From contig CAVXLQ010000013.1 of NCBI GenBank assembly GCA_963762635.1, positions 1 through 64,000 of the forward strand: a stretch of DNA of 64,000 nt, given 5' to 3'. Origin of the DNA: Tenggerimyces sp963762635 (GTDB lineage: Bacteria; Actinomycetota; Actinomycetes; Propionibacteriales; Actinopolymorphaceae). Each line of letters begins with the position of its first letter. Within the stretch, counting starts at the first letter, position 1. Made by a program: the position numbers and the translations under genes. Shown in pieces: positions 18,019 to 25,961 of the stretch. Under the pieces are notes generated by a model. The model did no database searches. It was not told the DNA's origin and worked only from the letters and a program-made list of their open reading frames with translations.

Positions 18019-19061
18019 GACTCGTCCTTGCTGAGGTCGTACGTGGGCATGACGTTCTTGACGACGTCCTCGCCCAGCCCGAGATCGACCCGCGCCTGCG
18101 AGGCGAGCTCAGGCGAGGAGGGCGTGACACTCACCCAGAGCTGCGAGCCGGGGACCTCCTCCGGCGGCACCTCGAACGCCCACAGCCCGAGGAACGCTAT
18201 GCCCGGCGACGTGCCCTGCCCGCCCGGCTTGAACTTGTCCGGGATCCGGTTGCTGTTCCCGTACCTCTTCCCCGACTTCGACACCAGCGTCGCGCCCTCG
18301 AACCGCTCCGGCGCCTTCTGCGACTGCACCGCCGCCGGCACCACCAGCCAGACGCCGCCCGTCGTCCGTACGTCGGGGTCGCTGAACGAAAGCTCCTTGT
18401 ACTCGAGCTTCTTCGCGACGAACGGCTTGTCGATGCGGACCTTGAACGTGTTCGTGGTGACGACCTCGCCGCGCTTGCCTTCGGTCGCGAACGCCGGCAT
18501 CCGGTCCGAGGGCATCACCTCGAGCTTGGAGAGCACGACCGTGGCAGCGGCGAGGGCGAGCGCGACGAGGAGACCGACGACGCGGCCGGCGAGGCCGATC
18601 TTCGGCTCGGGCTTGCGCTTGGGGCGTTCGGGTGCCGGAGGCTCCACGGGCGCGTGCTGCATCGGCGGTTGCTGAGCGGGCCGCGCAGGCTGGTGCACCG
18701 GTGGCCGCGGCGGGGGCTGGTTCGGGCGCTGCTGGTACGGGCCGGGAGGCTGCGGCGGACCCTGAGGACGCTGACCCGGCGGCGGACCTTGTGGCGGACC
18801 CTGCGGAGGCGCCGGCCGGTAAGGCTGTTGCTGGTAGGGCTGTTGCTGGTACGGCGGCCGGTTCTGCGGCTGCCCCTGCGGCGGGTTCGGCCGCTGGTTC
18901 GGCTGCTGGTTCGGGGGCGGGAACGGCGGCTGCTGCGGTGGCTGAGCCGGCCGGTTCGGCGTCGGCCCCATCGGCGGGCGGTTCGGCGGTCCCGCGGGCC
19001 CGTTCGGCGGATAGCCGGGCGGCTGGGACGGCGGTCGCGGAGGCGGCGGCTGCTGGCTCAC
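18015..19061 (-). CDS. Proline/glutamine-rich membrane-anchored protein, second gene of the trio
   Basis: This 348-residue protein has a very proline-rich cytosolic N-terminus of about 150 residues, with tandem QQQPY units near residues 71-80, then KPKRK-like basic residues. One membrane segment follows (about 158-178, VVGLLVALALAAATVVL). The outside domain of about 165 residues contains TFKVRIDKPFVAKKLEYKEL, GGVWLVVPAAVQ and AFLGLWAFEVPPEE. The N-terminal tract resembles scaffolding tails that bind partner proteins. Both ends overlap neighbours by ATGA, so synthesis is coupled. I cannot assign a biochemical role. Confidence 0.78.
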   Translation of the reverse strand: MSQQPPPPRPPSQPPGYPPNGPAGPPNRPPMGPTPNRPAQPPQQPPFPPPNQQPNQRPNPPQGQPQNRPPYQQQPYQQQPYRPAPPQGPPQGPPPGQRPQGPPQPPGPYQQRPNQPPPRPPVHQPARPAQQPPMQHAPVEPPAPERPKRKPEPKIGLAGRVVGLLVALALAAATVVLSKLEVMPSDRMPAFATEGKRGEVVTTNTFKVRIDKPFVAKKLEYKELSFSDPDVRTTGGVWLVVPAAVQSQKAPERFEGATLVSKSGKRYGNSNRIPDKFKPGGQGTSPGIAFLGLWAFEVPPEEVPGSQLWVSVTPSSPELASQARVDLGLGEDVVKNVMPTYDLSKDES

Positions 19062-19795
19062 CGCGCGTCGTCCTCAGGTTCCATCTTCAGCTTGACCGGC
19101 AGCTCCATCGCGGCCACCCCGGGCCCGCGAAGCCACTTGTTCTCCCGCTTCAGCGTCGTCAGCGGCGCGAACTCGTAGTCGTTGATCTGGATCTTCACGT
19201 TCGTCATCGGCTTGATCTTGCGGTCGATGTCCCACGCGAACGTCACCTCTGCCGGGACCCCAGGGTTCAGGCTGGCGAGGTACTCCAGGTCCGAGCCGAC
19301 GTACATGTTCGTGGCGTCGTCGTCGGTCATGACCGGGATGACGTCGTCCTCGACCATGTGGACGAGCAGCTCACCCGCGTCGGTGTTCTTCGACTCCTCC
19401 GACGCCTTCAAGGCGGGAACGGTGACCGCGTTCTTGAGGTCCGTCCCGTCCATCGGCTCGTCCGACTTCAGCACGACGGTCGCGCGGACCAGCAGGTAGT
19501 ACGGGTGGCCCTTGTAGCTGATCGCCGGCGACTTGTTCGTGTACGTGGCGCTGTGCACGGTCACGTCCATCGGGCCCAGCTCGACCTTGGTCCCCACTTT
19601 GGTCTCCGCCGGCCCGACCCCCGTCGACGTGTTGAACCCGCCGAGCAGTGCGGTCAGCAGGATCAGGGGTGCGCCAATCGCCGCGACGACCCCTGCGGAT
19701 TTCGGGTGATTTCGCACGAACTGGTGCAGTCTCGTGCTGATGATCCAGCGCCACAAGAACACGTTCGGAGATGGTACGTGCCTTTCCTGAGCCAC
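19058..19795 (-). CDS. Membrane-anchored protein with immunoglobulin-like ectodomain, first gene of the trio
   Basis: This 245-residue protein has a short cytosolic part (NVFLWRWIISTRLHQFVRNH), one membrane segment at about residues 34-53 (GVVAAIGAPLILLTALLGGF), then a beta-rich ectodomain. The ectodomain contains VGTKVELGPMDVTVHSATYT and HPYYLLVRATVVLKSDEP, which resembles DUF4352/MPT63-type domains that are often secreted and bind partners. It is the promoter-proximal gene; the next gene starts inside its stop codon. The three proteins share one topology and may form one envelope complex. No enzymatic motif is visible. Confidence 0.78.
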   Translation of the reverse strand: MAQERHVPSPNVFLWRWIISTRLHQFVRNHPKSAGVVAAIGAPLILLTALLGGFNTSTGVGPAETKVGTKVELGPMDVTVHSATYTNKSPAISYKGHPYYLLVRATVVLKSDEPMDGTDLKNAVTVPALKASEESKNTDAGELLVHMVEDDVIPVMTDDDATNMYVGSDLEYLASLNPGVPAEVTFAWDIDRKIKPMTNVKIQINDYEFAPLTTLKRENKWLRGPGVAAMELPVKLKMEPEDDAR

Positions 19796-19822
19796 GCCTC
19801 CCAGCGTCCACAGGCAAGCGCC

Positions 19823-20801
19823 TCAGACGTCCAGCAGGACCTTCCCGACGTGCTCGCTCGCCTCGATCACCCGGTGCGCCTCGGCAGCCTCGGCCAGCGG
19901 GAGGATCCGGTCGACGACCGGCCGGAGGTGGCCCTCGGCGACCAGCGGCCACACGTTCTCGCGCACGCTCGACACGATCGCGGACTTCTCCGCCAGCGGC
20001 CGCATCCGCAGGCCTGTCGCGAGTACGGCGGCGCGCTTCGCCATCAGCGCACCGAGGTTCAGCTCGGCCGTCGCGCCCTTCTGCAGCCCGATCACGACCA
20101 GCCGCCCGTTCGTCGCGACCGCCTCGAGGTTGCGGGACGAGGTACGCCGCGCCCACCACGTCGAGGATCACGTCAGCGCCATGCCCAGAGGTCGCGGACG
20201 AGAGCTCCGCCACGAAGTCCGAGGTCTGGTAGTTGATCGCCGGATCGGCGCCGAGCTCGCGGCACCGTTCGGCCTTCCAGTCCGACCCCACGGTCACCGC
20301 CACCCGGGCACCGAGCGCCCGAGCCAGCTGGATCGCGGTCGTCCCGATGCCACTCGCGCCGCCGTGCACGAGCAACGTCTCGCCCTGCTGCAGACCGGCG
20401 AGCATGAACACGTTCGACCACACCGTGCACACCGTCTCCGGCAGCCCAGCCGCCTCGACCAGCGAGATCCCAGCGGGCTTGGGCAGCACCAGCCCAGCGG
20501 CGACGGTGACCTTGGCGGCGTACCCACCGCTCGGGAGCAGTGCGCAGACCTCGTCGCCGACCCCGAAGCCGTCCACCCCGGCGCCGAGCGCGGCGATGAC
20601 GCCCGAGCACTCCAGCCCGATCAGCTCAGAAGCGCCGGGAGGCGGTGGATAAGACCCCTGCCGCTGCGAGATGTCCGCCCGATTGACCCCAGCGGCGACG
20701 ACGTCGATCAGCACCTCGCCCTCGCCGACGACCGGGTCCGGTACGTCGGCCAGCTCGAGGACCTCGGGACCGCCCGGCGAACGGGCGACGATCGCCCGCA
20801 T
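19823..20801 (-). pseudogene. Zinc-independent quinone oxidoreductase (MDR family) with one frameshift
   Basis: This NAD(P)H-dependent medium-chain reductase begins MRAIVARSPGGPEVLELADV. It has the family pattern AAGVNRADISQRQG, then a Rossmann fold with LVHGGASGIGTTAIQLARALG and DVILDVVGAAYL, and ends EASEHVGKVLLDV. No structural or catalytic zinc ligands are seen, as expected for QOR/PIG3-type enzymes. Near 20,136 the frame shifts by one base between GAAYL and RNLEAVATNGRLVVIG. Flanking residues are fully conserved, so a sequencing error or a very recent mutation is likely. The ATG shares one base with the stop of the K+ channel gene upstream. Confidence 0.8.
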
Positions 20802-21901
20802 CAGTCGTCGTCCTCTTCTTCGGACTCGGCTCCTGGACGCGGCGCCCACGGCTTCTCCTCGGCCGGGCGGACGACCACGACCTTGTCGCCGCGGATCAGC
20901 TGCGCGACGGTCGGGTCGAAGTACGAGTGCACCTCGCCCTCGCGGACGACGGCCACCGCGACGTCGTCCAGCTCGCGCGGCGACTTGCCCTCCTCGCGCG
21001 GCAGCACGGCCCGTTCGGCGACCTCGAGACCCTCGCCGTACGTCAGCAGGTCCTCCAGGACGATGCCGATCGCCGGGCTCACCGTCGACAGGCCGAGGAT
21101 CCTTCCGACCGCGTCCGAGGACGGTACGACGACGTCGGCACCGCTCTGCCGGAGCAGGCGGATGTTCTCGCCCTCGCGGACCGCCACCACGATCGTCGCG
21201 TTCTGGTTCAGCTGCCGCGCCGTAAGCGTCACCAGGACCGCGGTGTCGTCGCGGTACGTGGTGACGATGATCCGTTCGGCGCCCTCGATCTCGGCGCGCC
21301 GCAGCACGTCGGTCCGCGTCCCGTCGCCGACGACGCCGCCGAGGCCGAGCGCGTTGGCTTCCTGGATCGCCTCGGTGTGCGGGTCGACGACGACGATGCG
21401 CCGCTTGTCGACGCCACCGTTGATCAGCGTGTCGACCGCGCTCCGGCCCTTGGTGCCGAAGCCGATCACGACTGTGTGGTTCTGCAACCGTCTCCTCCAA
21501 CGCGCGATCATCCACTGCTCGCGGCTTCGCGTCGCGAGGACCTCGATGGTCGTACCGACCAGGACGATCAGGAACATGATCCGCAGCGGCGTGATCAGCA
21601 GGACGTTCACCAACCGGGCCGGCGGGGTGGCCGGCGTGATGTCGCCGTAGCCGGTGGTCGTGAGGCTGACCGTCGCGTAATAGAAGCAGTCCAGCAGGCT
21701 GAGCGGATCCTCGCTCGCCGCGTCCCGGTAGCCGTCCCGGTCGAGGTAGACGACCAGGACCGCGAAGCCGAGCAGCGAGAGCGCGACCCCCATCCGTATG
21801 AGGATCTGCCGCAGCGGCGCGGCCTCGCCCTGCGGGAGCCGGATCGGGATGAGCTCGCGGACCGTCCGGCGGGCGGCGGCGATCGGGTGATGTGACGACA
21901 T
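20801..21901 (-). CDS. Two-TM potassium channel with RCK/TrkA regulatory domain
   Basis: The protein has 366 residues. Membrane helices lie at about residues 36-53 and 97-117, flanking a pore helix and the K+ selectivity filter TTTGYGD at 81-87. A cytosolic RCK-N Rossmann domain follows, with VVIGFGTKGRSAVDTLI at about 144-160 and VVVDPHTEAI. A TrkA-C-like domain and a very acidic tail (EEEDDD) complete it. It resembles MthK/Kch-type ligand-gated channels that form tetramers. It is cotranscribed with the quinone oxidoreductase, since the stop and start overlap. NAD(H) or cations may gate the channel, but that cannot be read here. Confidence 0.88.
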   Translation of the reverse strand: MSSHHPIAAARRTVRELIPIRLPQGEAAPLRQILIRMGVALSLLGFAVLVVYLDRDGYRDAASEDPLSLLDCFYYATVSLTTTGYGDITPATPPARLVNVLLITPLRIMFLIVLVGTTIEVLATRSREQWMIARWRRRLQNHTVVIGFGTKGRSAVDTLINGGVDKRRIVVVDPHTEAIQEANALGLGGVVGDGTRTDVLRRAEIEGAERIIVTTYRDDTAVLVTLTARQLNQNATIVVAVREGENIRLLRQSGADVVVPSSDAVGRILGLSTVSPAIGIVLEDLLTYGEGLEVAERAVLPREEGKSPRELDDVAVAVVREGEVHSYFDPTVAQLIRGDKVVVVRPAEEKPWAPRPGAESEEEDDD

Positions 21902-22024
21902 GGCGTGCTGAATCTAGTCGGAGTCCGGTTCGTCGAAGAAGCCCCATAGGACCACCTCGTCGCCATATGACAGACAGTGGCGTGCGGCGAAACTGAGCGA
22001 AACGGGGCTCCGACCATCAAATGG

Positions 22025-22897
22025 CTAGTCAGCCGGAGGTGACCACCGGCTGGCCGCCTCCGACGCAATGCGCGAACACTCTGCGACCTGGTCGGCGCCG
22101 CCGCCGCGCAGCGCCGCCGCGTACCCGACCAGGAACGTCGTCAGTGGAGCCGCCGGCCGGTCCACCGAGTGGGCCGCGTCGCGGGCGAGGTCGAGGAGGC
22201 CGCGGACGTCGACATCGAGGCCTTCGATGCCGAGATCGGCGCAGAGTTGTGCGGTCCAGTCATCCAGCAGCATGCCTCGATCATGGCCGGCCGCACGGCG
22301 GATCCGCGCGAGGTCCTCCGGGGTGTCGGCATCCTGGGCCTGGATCGGCGCCGGAACGAGCGTGGGCCGGAGCAGGCCGAGCAGCAGCCGGACGGGCCGG
22401 CCGGCGGGGTCGCCCAGCTCGGTCAGTGCCGCCTGGAGCGCGTCGCGCGGGTACGCGGCCGCGAGCGGCTGCGGCTGGCCCTCGAGGTCGGCGAGCACGG
22501 CGGGGGCGGCCTCGACCAGCGCCGCGACCGCGGCGGCGTCGACGAGCGGCATGTCAGCGGCGAGGACGACGACCACCTCGGCCGCCGCCGGACCCAGCGC
22601 GGCCACGCCCGCGACCAGGCCCGCCAGTGGCCCCGAACCGGCGGGATCCTCTCGCGCCCACCTCACCGCGCCGACTCGTTTCGAATCAGGGACGCCCTCT
22701 ATCGATCTATTCGATACAGGGACGCCCTCATTCGAAACGGGTCGGCGGGGGCCGACGACTACCCGCAGGCGGGCGCCAGCGCCGGCCGCGAGGACGCGGT
22801 CGAGCATCGACTGCCCGCCCACCTCGAGCAGCACCTTGTCCGTACCACCCATACGTCGCGAACCGCCGCCGGCGAGCACGACGAGGTCATAAGACAT
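22025..22897 (-). CDS. mobA: MobA-like nucleotidyltransferase fused to a C-terminal helical domain, with in-frame repeat insertion
   Basis: This 290-residue protein carries the molybdenum-cofactor guanylyltransferase motif LAGGGSRRMGGTDK (residues 8-21), the metal-site string ADMP (114-117) and DPAGSGPLAGL. It should attach GMP to molybdopterin. Residues of about 200-290 form an extra helical domain (LLDDWTAQLCADLGIEGLDV, LTTFLVGYAAALRGG) that resembles DUF6457, a common partner of actinobacterial MobA. Residues 54-74 are translated from a palindromic repeat (22677-22739) inserted without breaking the frame, between the strand RLRVVVGP and VRWARED. The ATG at 22897 is 43 bases from the divergent nitrilase start. 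Confidence 0.82.
   Translation of the reverse strand: MSYDLVVLAGGGSRRMGGTDKVLLEVGGQSMLDRVLAAGAGARLRVVVGPRRPVSNEGVPVSNRSIEGVPDSKRVGAVRWAREDPAGSGPLAGLVAGVAALGPAAAEVVVVLAADMPLVDAAAVAALVEAAPAVLADLEGQPQPLAAAYPRDALQAALTELGDPAGRPVRLLLGLLRPTLVPAPIQAQDADTPEDLARIRRAAGHDRGMLLDDWTAQLCADLGIEGLDVDVRGLLDLARDAAHSVDRPAAPLTTFLVGYAAALRGGGADQVAECSRIASEAASRWSPPAD
22677..22739. repeat. Repeat family B, full copy, inside mobA
   Basis: The ends are perfect 10-base inverted repeats, CGTTTCGAAT (22677-22686) and ATTCGAAACG (22730-22739). Inside are two direct copies of CAGGGACGCCCTC (22687-22699 and 22717-22729) separated by a TATCGAT-containing middle. The element spans 63 bases, exactly 21 codons, without a stop in the mobA frame. 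A half copy lies in the intergenic region at 16219-16250. Confidence 0.85.
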
Positions 22898-22940
22898 ACC
22901 CACAGGATCAGCCTGCCCCTTGGCCGGGCACACTGTCTGC

Positions 22941-23744
22941 GTGCGTGCCGTCGTGGTCCAGTTCGCGGCGGGCCTGGACAAGTCCGAAAACCTCGAGACG
23001 ATCCAGCGCCTGGCCCGTGAGTCGGCGTCGGTGCACCCCGACCTGGTGGTGCTCCCCGAGGCCGCGATGCACGACTTCGGCCGCCCTGATTTCCCGCTCG
23101 CGCCGGTCGCGGAGCGCCTCGACGGCCCGTTCGTCGACACGCTCGGCAAGCTCGCGAAGGAGCTCGGCAGCACGATCGTCGGCGGCATGTTCGAGGCCGT
23201 TCCCGACGACCCCGACCTGGTCTACAACACGCTCGTCGCGCTCGGTCCCGACGGCGAGCTGGCCGGCGCGTACCGCAAGATCCACCTGTACGACGCGTTC
23301 GGCTACAAGGAGTCCGACCGGCTCGCGCCCGGCTCGGGTGAGCTGGTGACGCTCGCCGTCGGCGAGCACCGGGTCGGCCTCCTGACCTGCTACGACCTGC
23401 GCTTTCCCGAGCTCACCCGCAAGCTGGCCGGCGACGGGGCCGACGTGCTCGCGATCGCCGCGGCGTGGCTGGCGGGCCCGCTCAAGGAGGACCACTGGAC
23501 GACGCTCGTCCGCGCCCGTGCGATCGAGAACACGTCCTACGTCCTCGCGTCGGCCCAGTGTGGGCGGGCATACTGCGGCCGCAGTATGGTCGTCGACCCG
23601 ACGGGGACAGCAGTGAGTGCACTGGCGGCGGAACCGGGTTGGGCAAGCGCGGACGTCAGTGCCGAGCGCGTTCAAGCCGTCCGCCTTATCAACCCGACCC
23701 TGGCTCATCGCAGGTTCGGCATCGAGGGTGGGGACGCTCCGTGA
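22941..23744 (+). CDS. Carbon-nitrogen hydrolase (nitrilase superfamily)
   Basis: This 267-residue cytosolic amidase has the catalytic triad Glu40 (VVLPEAAM), Lys113 (AYRKIHLYD) and Cys150 (LLTCYDLRFPE). The pattern is that of the Nit2/omega-amidase and deaminated-glutathione amidase branch, with IHLYDAFGYKESD close to that group. The GTG at 22941 is chosen because RAVVVQFAAG then begins at the usual place. A CACACT hexamer lies six bases upstream of the start, suggesting a leaderless mRNA. It is divergent from mobA. The exact amide substrate is uncertain. Confidence 0.88.
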   Translation: MRAVVVQFAAGLDKSENLETIQRLARESASVHPDLVVLPEAAMHDFGRPDFPLAPVAERLDGPFVDTLGKLAKELGSTIVGGMFEAVPDDPDLVYNTLVALGPDGELAGAYRKIHLYDAFGYKESDRLAPGSGELVTLAVGEHRVGLLTCYDLRFPELTRKLAGDGADVLAIAAAWLAGPLKEDHWTTLVRARAIENTSYVLASAQCGRAYCGRSMVVDPTGTAVSALAAEPGWASADVSAERVQAVRLINPTLAHRRFGIEGGDAP

Positions 23745-23790
23745 CATACTCGTCGCAATACATGCGTACCGGACACGGGAGTGAAGCGGC

Positions 23791-24558
23791 ATGGCGCTGG
23801 TGAGCGAGCAGCGCAGGGTGCGTGTCCTCGGTGTACCTGTGGACGCCGTGGACATGCGCGGCACGCTGGACTGGGTCGAGCAGCGGGTCCGCACCCGGGT
23901 CCCGGGCGTTCACCTGTGCGTCAACGCGGCGAACGTGATTCGCGCGAACGACGACCCCTCGTACCGCGAGCTGCTCGAGAAGAGCGACCTGATCGGCTCC
24001 GACGGCCAGCCGTTCGTCTGGGCCGCCAAGCTGCTCGGCGAGCCGCTGCCCGGTCGGGTGGCCGGCATCGACCTGATGGAACGCGTTCTCGAACGCGCCC
24101 GCGACAACGGCTGGGGCGTCTACCTGCTCGGCGGCAAGAACGAGGTCGTCGGCCGGCTCGCGACGAAGCTGACGGCGGACGGCGTGAAGATCGCCGGCTA
24201 CCGCAACGGCTACTTCTCGCCCGAGGACGAGGCCGAGGTCATCGAGCACGTGCGCTCCAGCGGCGCCGACGTGCTGTTCGTGGGCATGCCGACGCCGATG
24301 AAGGAGCAGTTCATCGCGCGCTGGGCCAACAAGGCGGAAGTGCCGGCGTGCATCGGCGTGGGCGGGAGCTTCGACGTTCTCGCCGGCGACCTGCGCCGGG
24401 CGCCGGCGACGATGCAGCGGCTGGGCCTGGAGTGGCTGTTCCGGTTGCTGCAGGAGCCGCGCCGGCTGTTCGTTCGCTATGCGGTCACCAACACGCGCTT
24501 CTGCATGTTGGTGGCTCGCGCCATGCTGCAACGCCGCCGCGAGTCCGGCAGGTCGTGA
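23791..24558 (+). CDS. WecG/TagA/CpsF-family glycosyltransferase
   Basis: This 255-residue glycosyltransferase of the family that adds N-acetylmannosamine(uronate) to lipid-linked GlcNAc has the expected landmarks. They are VLGVPVDAVDMRGTLDWV, the conserved CVNAANVIRAN, LIGSDGQPFVWAAKLLG, GVYLLGGKNEVV, VLFVGMPTPMKEQFI and CIGVGGSFDVLAGDLRRAP. The C-terminus, LEWLFRLLQEPRRLFVRY, is the membrane-contacting appendage of TagA proteins. It probably acts in teichoic acid or exopolysaccharide assembly at the inner leaflet. The stop codon shares a base with the next gene's ATG (TGATG), so the acidic membrane protein is coupled to it. Confidence 0.88.
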   Translation: MALVSEQRRVRVLGVPVDAVDMRGTLDWVEQRVRTRVPGVHLCVNAANVIRANDDPSYRELLEKSDLIGSDGQPFVWAAKLLGEPLPGRVAGIDLMERVLERARDNGWGVYLLGGKNEVVGRLATKLTADGVKIAGYRNGYFSPEDEAEVIEHVRSSGADVLFVGMPTPMKEQFIARWANKAEVPACIGVGGSFDVLAGDLRRAPATMQRLGLEWLFRLLQEPRRLFVRYAVTNTRFCMLVARAMLQRRRESGRS

Positions 24559-25961
24559 TGTCGCCCGAGCACGAGGAAGGCCGGCACCGAGCAGGACGGG
24601 TGCCGCCGCCTTCTTCGTTCCCGAGCCAACCCTGGGAACGGGGTGCCGACCTGTCCAACACGCACTGGGAGGCCTCGTCCTCGGCGAGCGAGCCGCGGCC
24701 GCCGTGGGAGACCCGGGAGCCGCGTGAGCCGCTGCCTAACCCGTACGCCCGGCCGATCCCCGCGACGCCGCCCGAGCCGGAGCGGCCCCGATCGCCTTGG
24801 TCGCGATCGGACGCGGTCGAGACCGACGACGCGGACGACCCGGAGGCTCCCGCGGCCGAGGAGGACGTCGAAGAGGACCTCGACGAGACGGACGAGGACT
24901 CCGACGAGCTCGACGACCTCGAGGACGCTGACGAGGACAACTCGCTGGCGGCGCCGCCTCTCGACGGCGACGAGGAACCCGACGACGAGCCCGCGCCCAA
25001 CCGTGCCGGCGGGGTCGTGATCGGCATCGGCATCGGTCTCGGCGTGCTGCTCGCGGCCGGCGGGATCGCCGGCCTCACGGCGCGCGAGGGCCTGTTCGGG
25101 CTGGCCAGCCTGGCGGTCGCCGCGGTCGTGGTCGCGATCCTCACCGCGGTCGCCGTACGCCGCGGCATCGGCGGCGACTGGCGGATCGCCGGCGTGCTCG
25201 GCGTGGTCGCCGGCCTCGCGGTCGCCGGTCGCGACTTCGGCCCGTCGTGGCTGCAGCCGGTGCTGATCGTCTTCGCCGCCACGATCGGCGGCGTCGCCGC
25301 GGTGCTCCTGACGCGGCCCGTACGCAAGCTCACCAGCCTCGTCTTCGAGTACGGCATCGCGATCCTCTGCTCGCTCGCCGGAGCCGGCGCGGTCGCCGGC
25401 ATCCTCGGGACTGCCGACGTCGGTCGTACGACCCGCGCCGCCACGATCGTCGCCGCCATCACCGTCGCGCTCGTCCTCGCGATCGGCATCCGGACCAGGC
25501 TGACCGAACGCGAGACGTCGGCTGGCGAGTTCGTCTTCATCGGCCTGTTCGTCGCGGCCGTGATCGTCGCCGCCGCCGCGATCGGCGTGATCACCGCCAG
25601 CGAGACCCCGTCCATGCTGAGCCGGACCCTGGACGGCGTCTGGGGTGGCATCCTGCTGATCGCGCTCCCGTTCGCCCTGCTCGGTGTGGCGACCATGGTC
25701 CGCGTCTGGACTCCGGCCGGCTGGTGGATCAGCGCGCCCGCCGCGATCGGCACCTCGATGGTCGCGGCCGTGATCGGCTCCGACGGCCGCCTGGTCCTCG
25801 GTCCCGTCCTCCTCGGCGCCCTGGGCGGCTGCATCGCCGGCTTCCTGCTCACCGTCCTCACCGCGCTGGTCGTCGGCATGCGGATGCGCTCGCCGAGCCA
25901 ACGCGGCCGCCGCCAGATCTGGCGCAACCAGGACGAGCCCGCCCGCCTCGCCGCTCTCTAG
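24558..25961 (+). CDS. Acidic-tailed multi-pass membrane protein coupled to TagA
   Basis: This 467-residue protein has a disordered proline-rich start (SFPSQPWERGADLSNTHWEA) and an extremely acidic block at about residues 95-140 (EEDVEEDLDETDEDSDELDD). About ten membrane segments then run from residue 150 to 445 (GVVIGIGIGLGVLLAAGGI, VALVLAIGIRTRL, VLLGALGGCIAGFLLTVLT), followed by a basic tail. I do not recognise the family. Translational coupling to a TagA-type glycosyltransferase suggests a role in envelope polymer assembly or export. It ends on a CTAG that also ends the convergent gene. Confidence 0.75.
   Translation: MSPEHEEGRHRAGRVPPPSSFPSQPWERGADLSNTHWEASSSASEPRPPWETREPREPLPNPYARPIPATPPEPERPRSPWSRSDAVETDDADDPEAPAAEEDVEEDLDETDEDSDELDDLEDADEDNSLAAPPLDGDEEPDDEPAPNRAGGVVIGIGIGLGVLLAAGGIAGLTAREGLFGLASLAVAAVVVAILTAVAVRRGIGGDWRIAGVLGVVAGLAVAGRDFGPSWLQPVLIVFAATIGGVAAVLLTRPVRKLTSLVFEYGIAILCSLAGAGAVAGILGTADVGRTTRAATIVAAITVALVLAIGIRTRLTERETSAGEFVFIGLFVAAVIVAAAAIGVITASETPSMLSRTLDGVWGGILLIALPFALLGVATMVRVWTPAGWWISAPAAIGTSMVAAVIGSDGRLVLGPVLLGALGGCIAGFLLTVLTALVVGMRMRSPSQRGRRQIWRNQDEPARLAAL

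Noticed and set aside
18640..19050. Tandem DNA repeat in the proline-rich gene
   Set aside because: The repetition is low-complexity coding sequence for Pro/Gln/Gly; only one short QQQPY duplication is exact.
21908..21985. Short minus-strand reading ending GDEVVLWGFFDEPDSD upstream of the K+ channel
   Set aside because: It looks protein-like, but there is no start codon with a ribosome site and it is too short to support.
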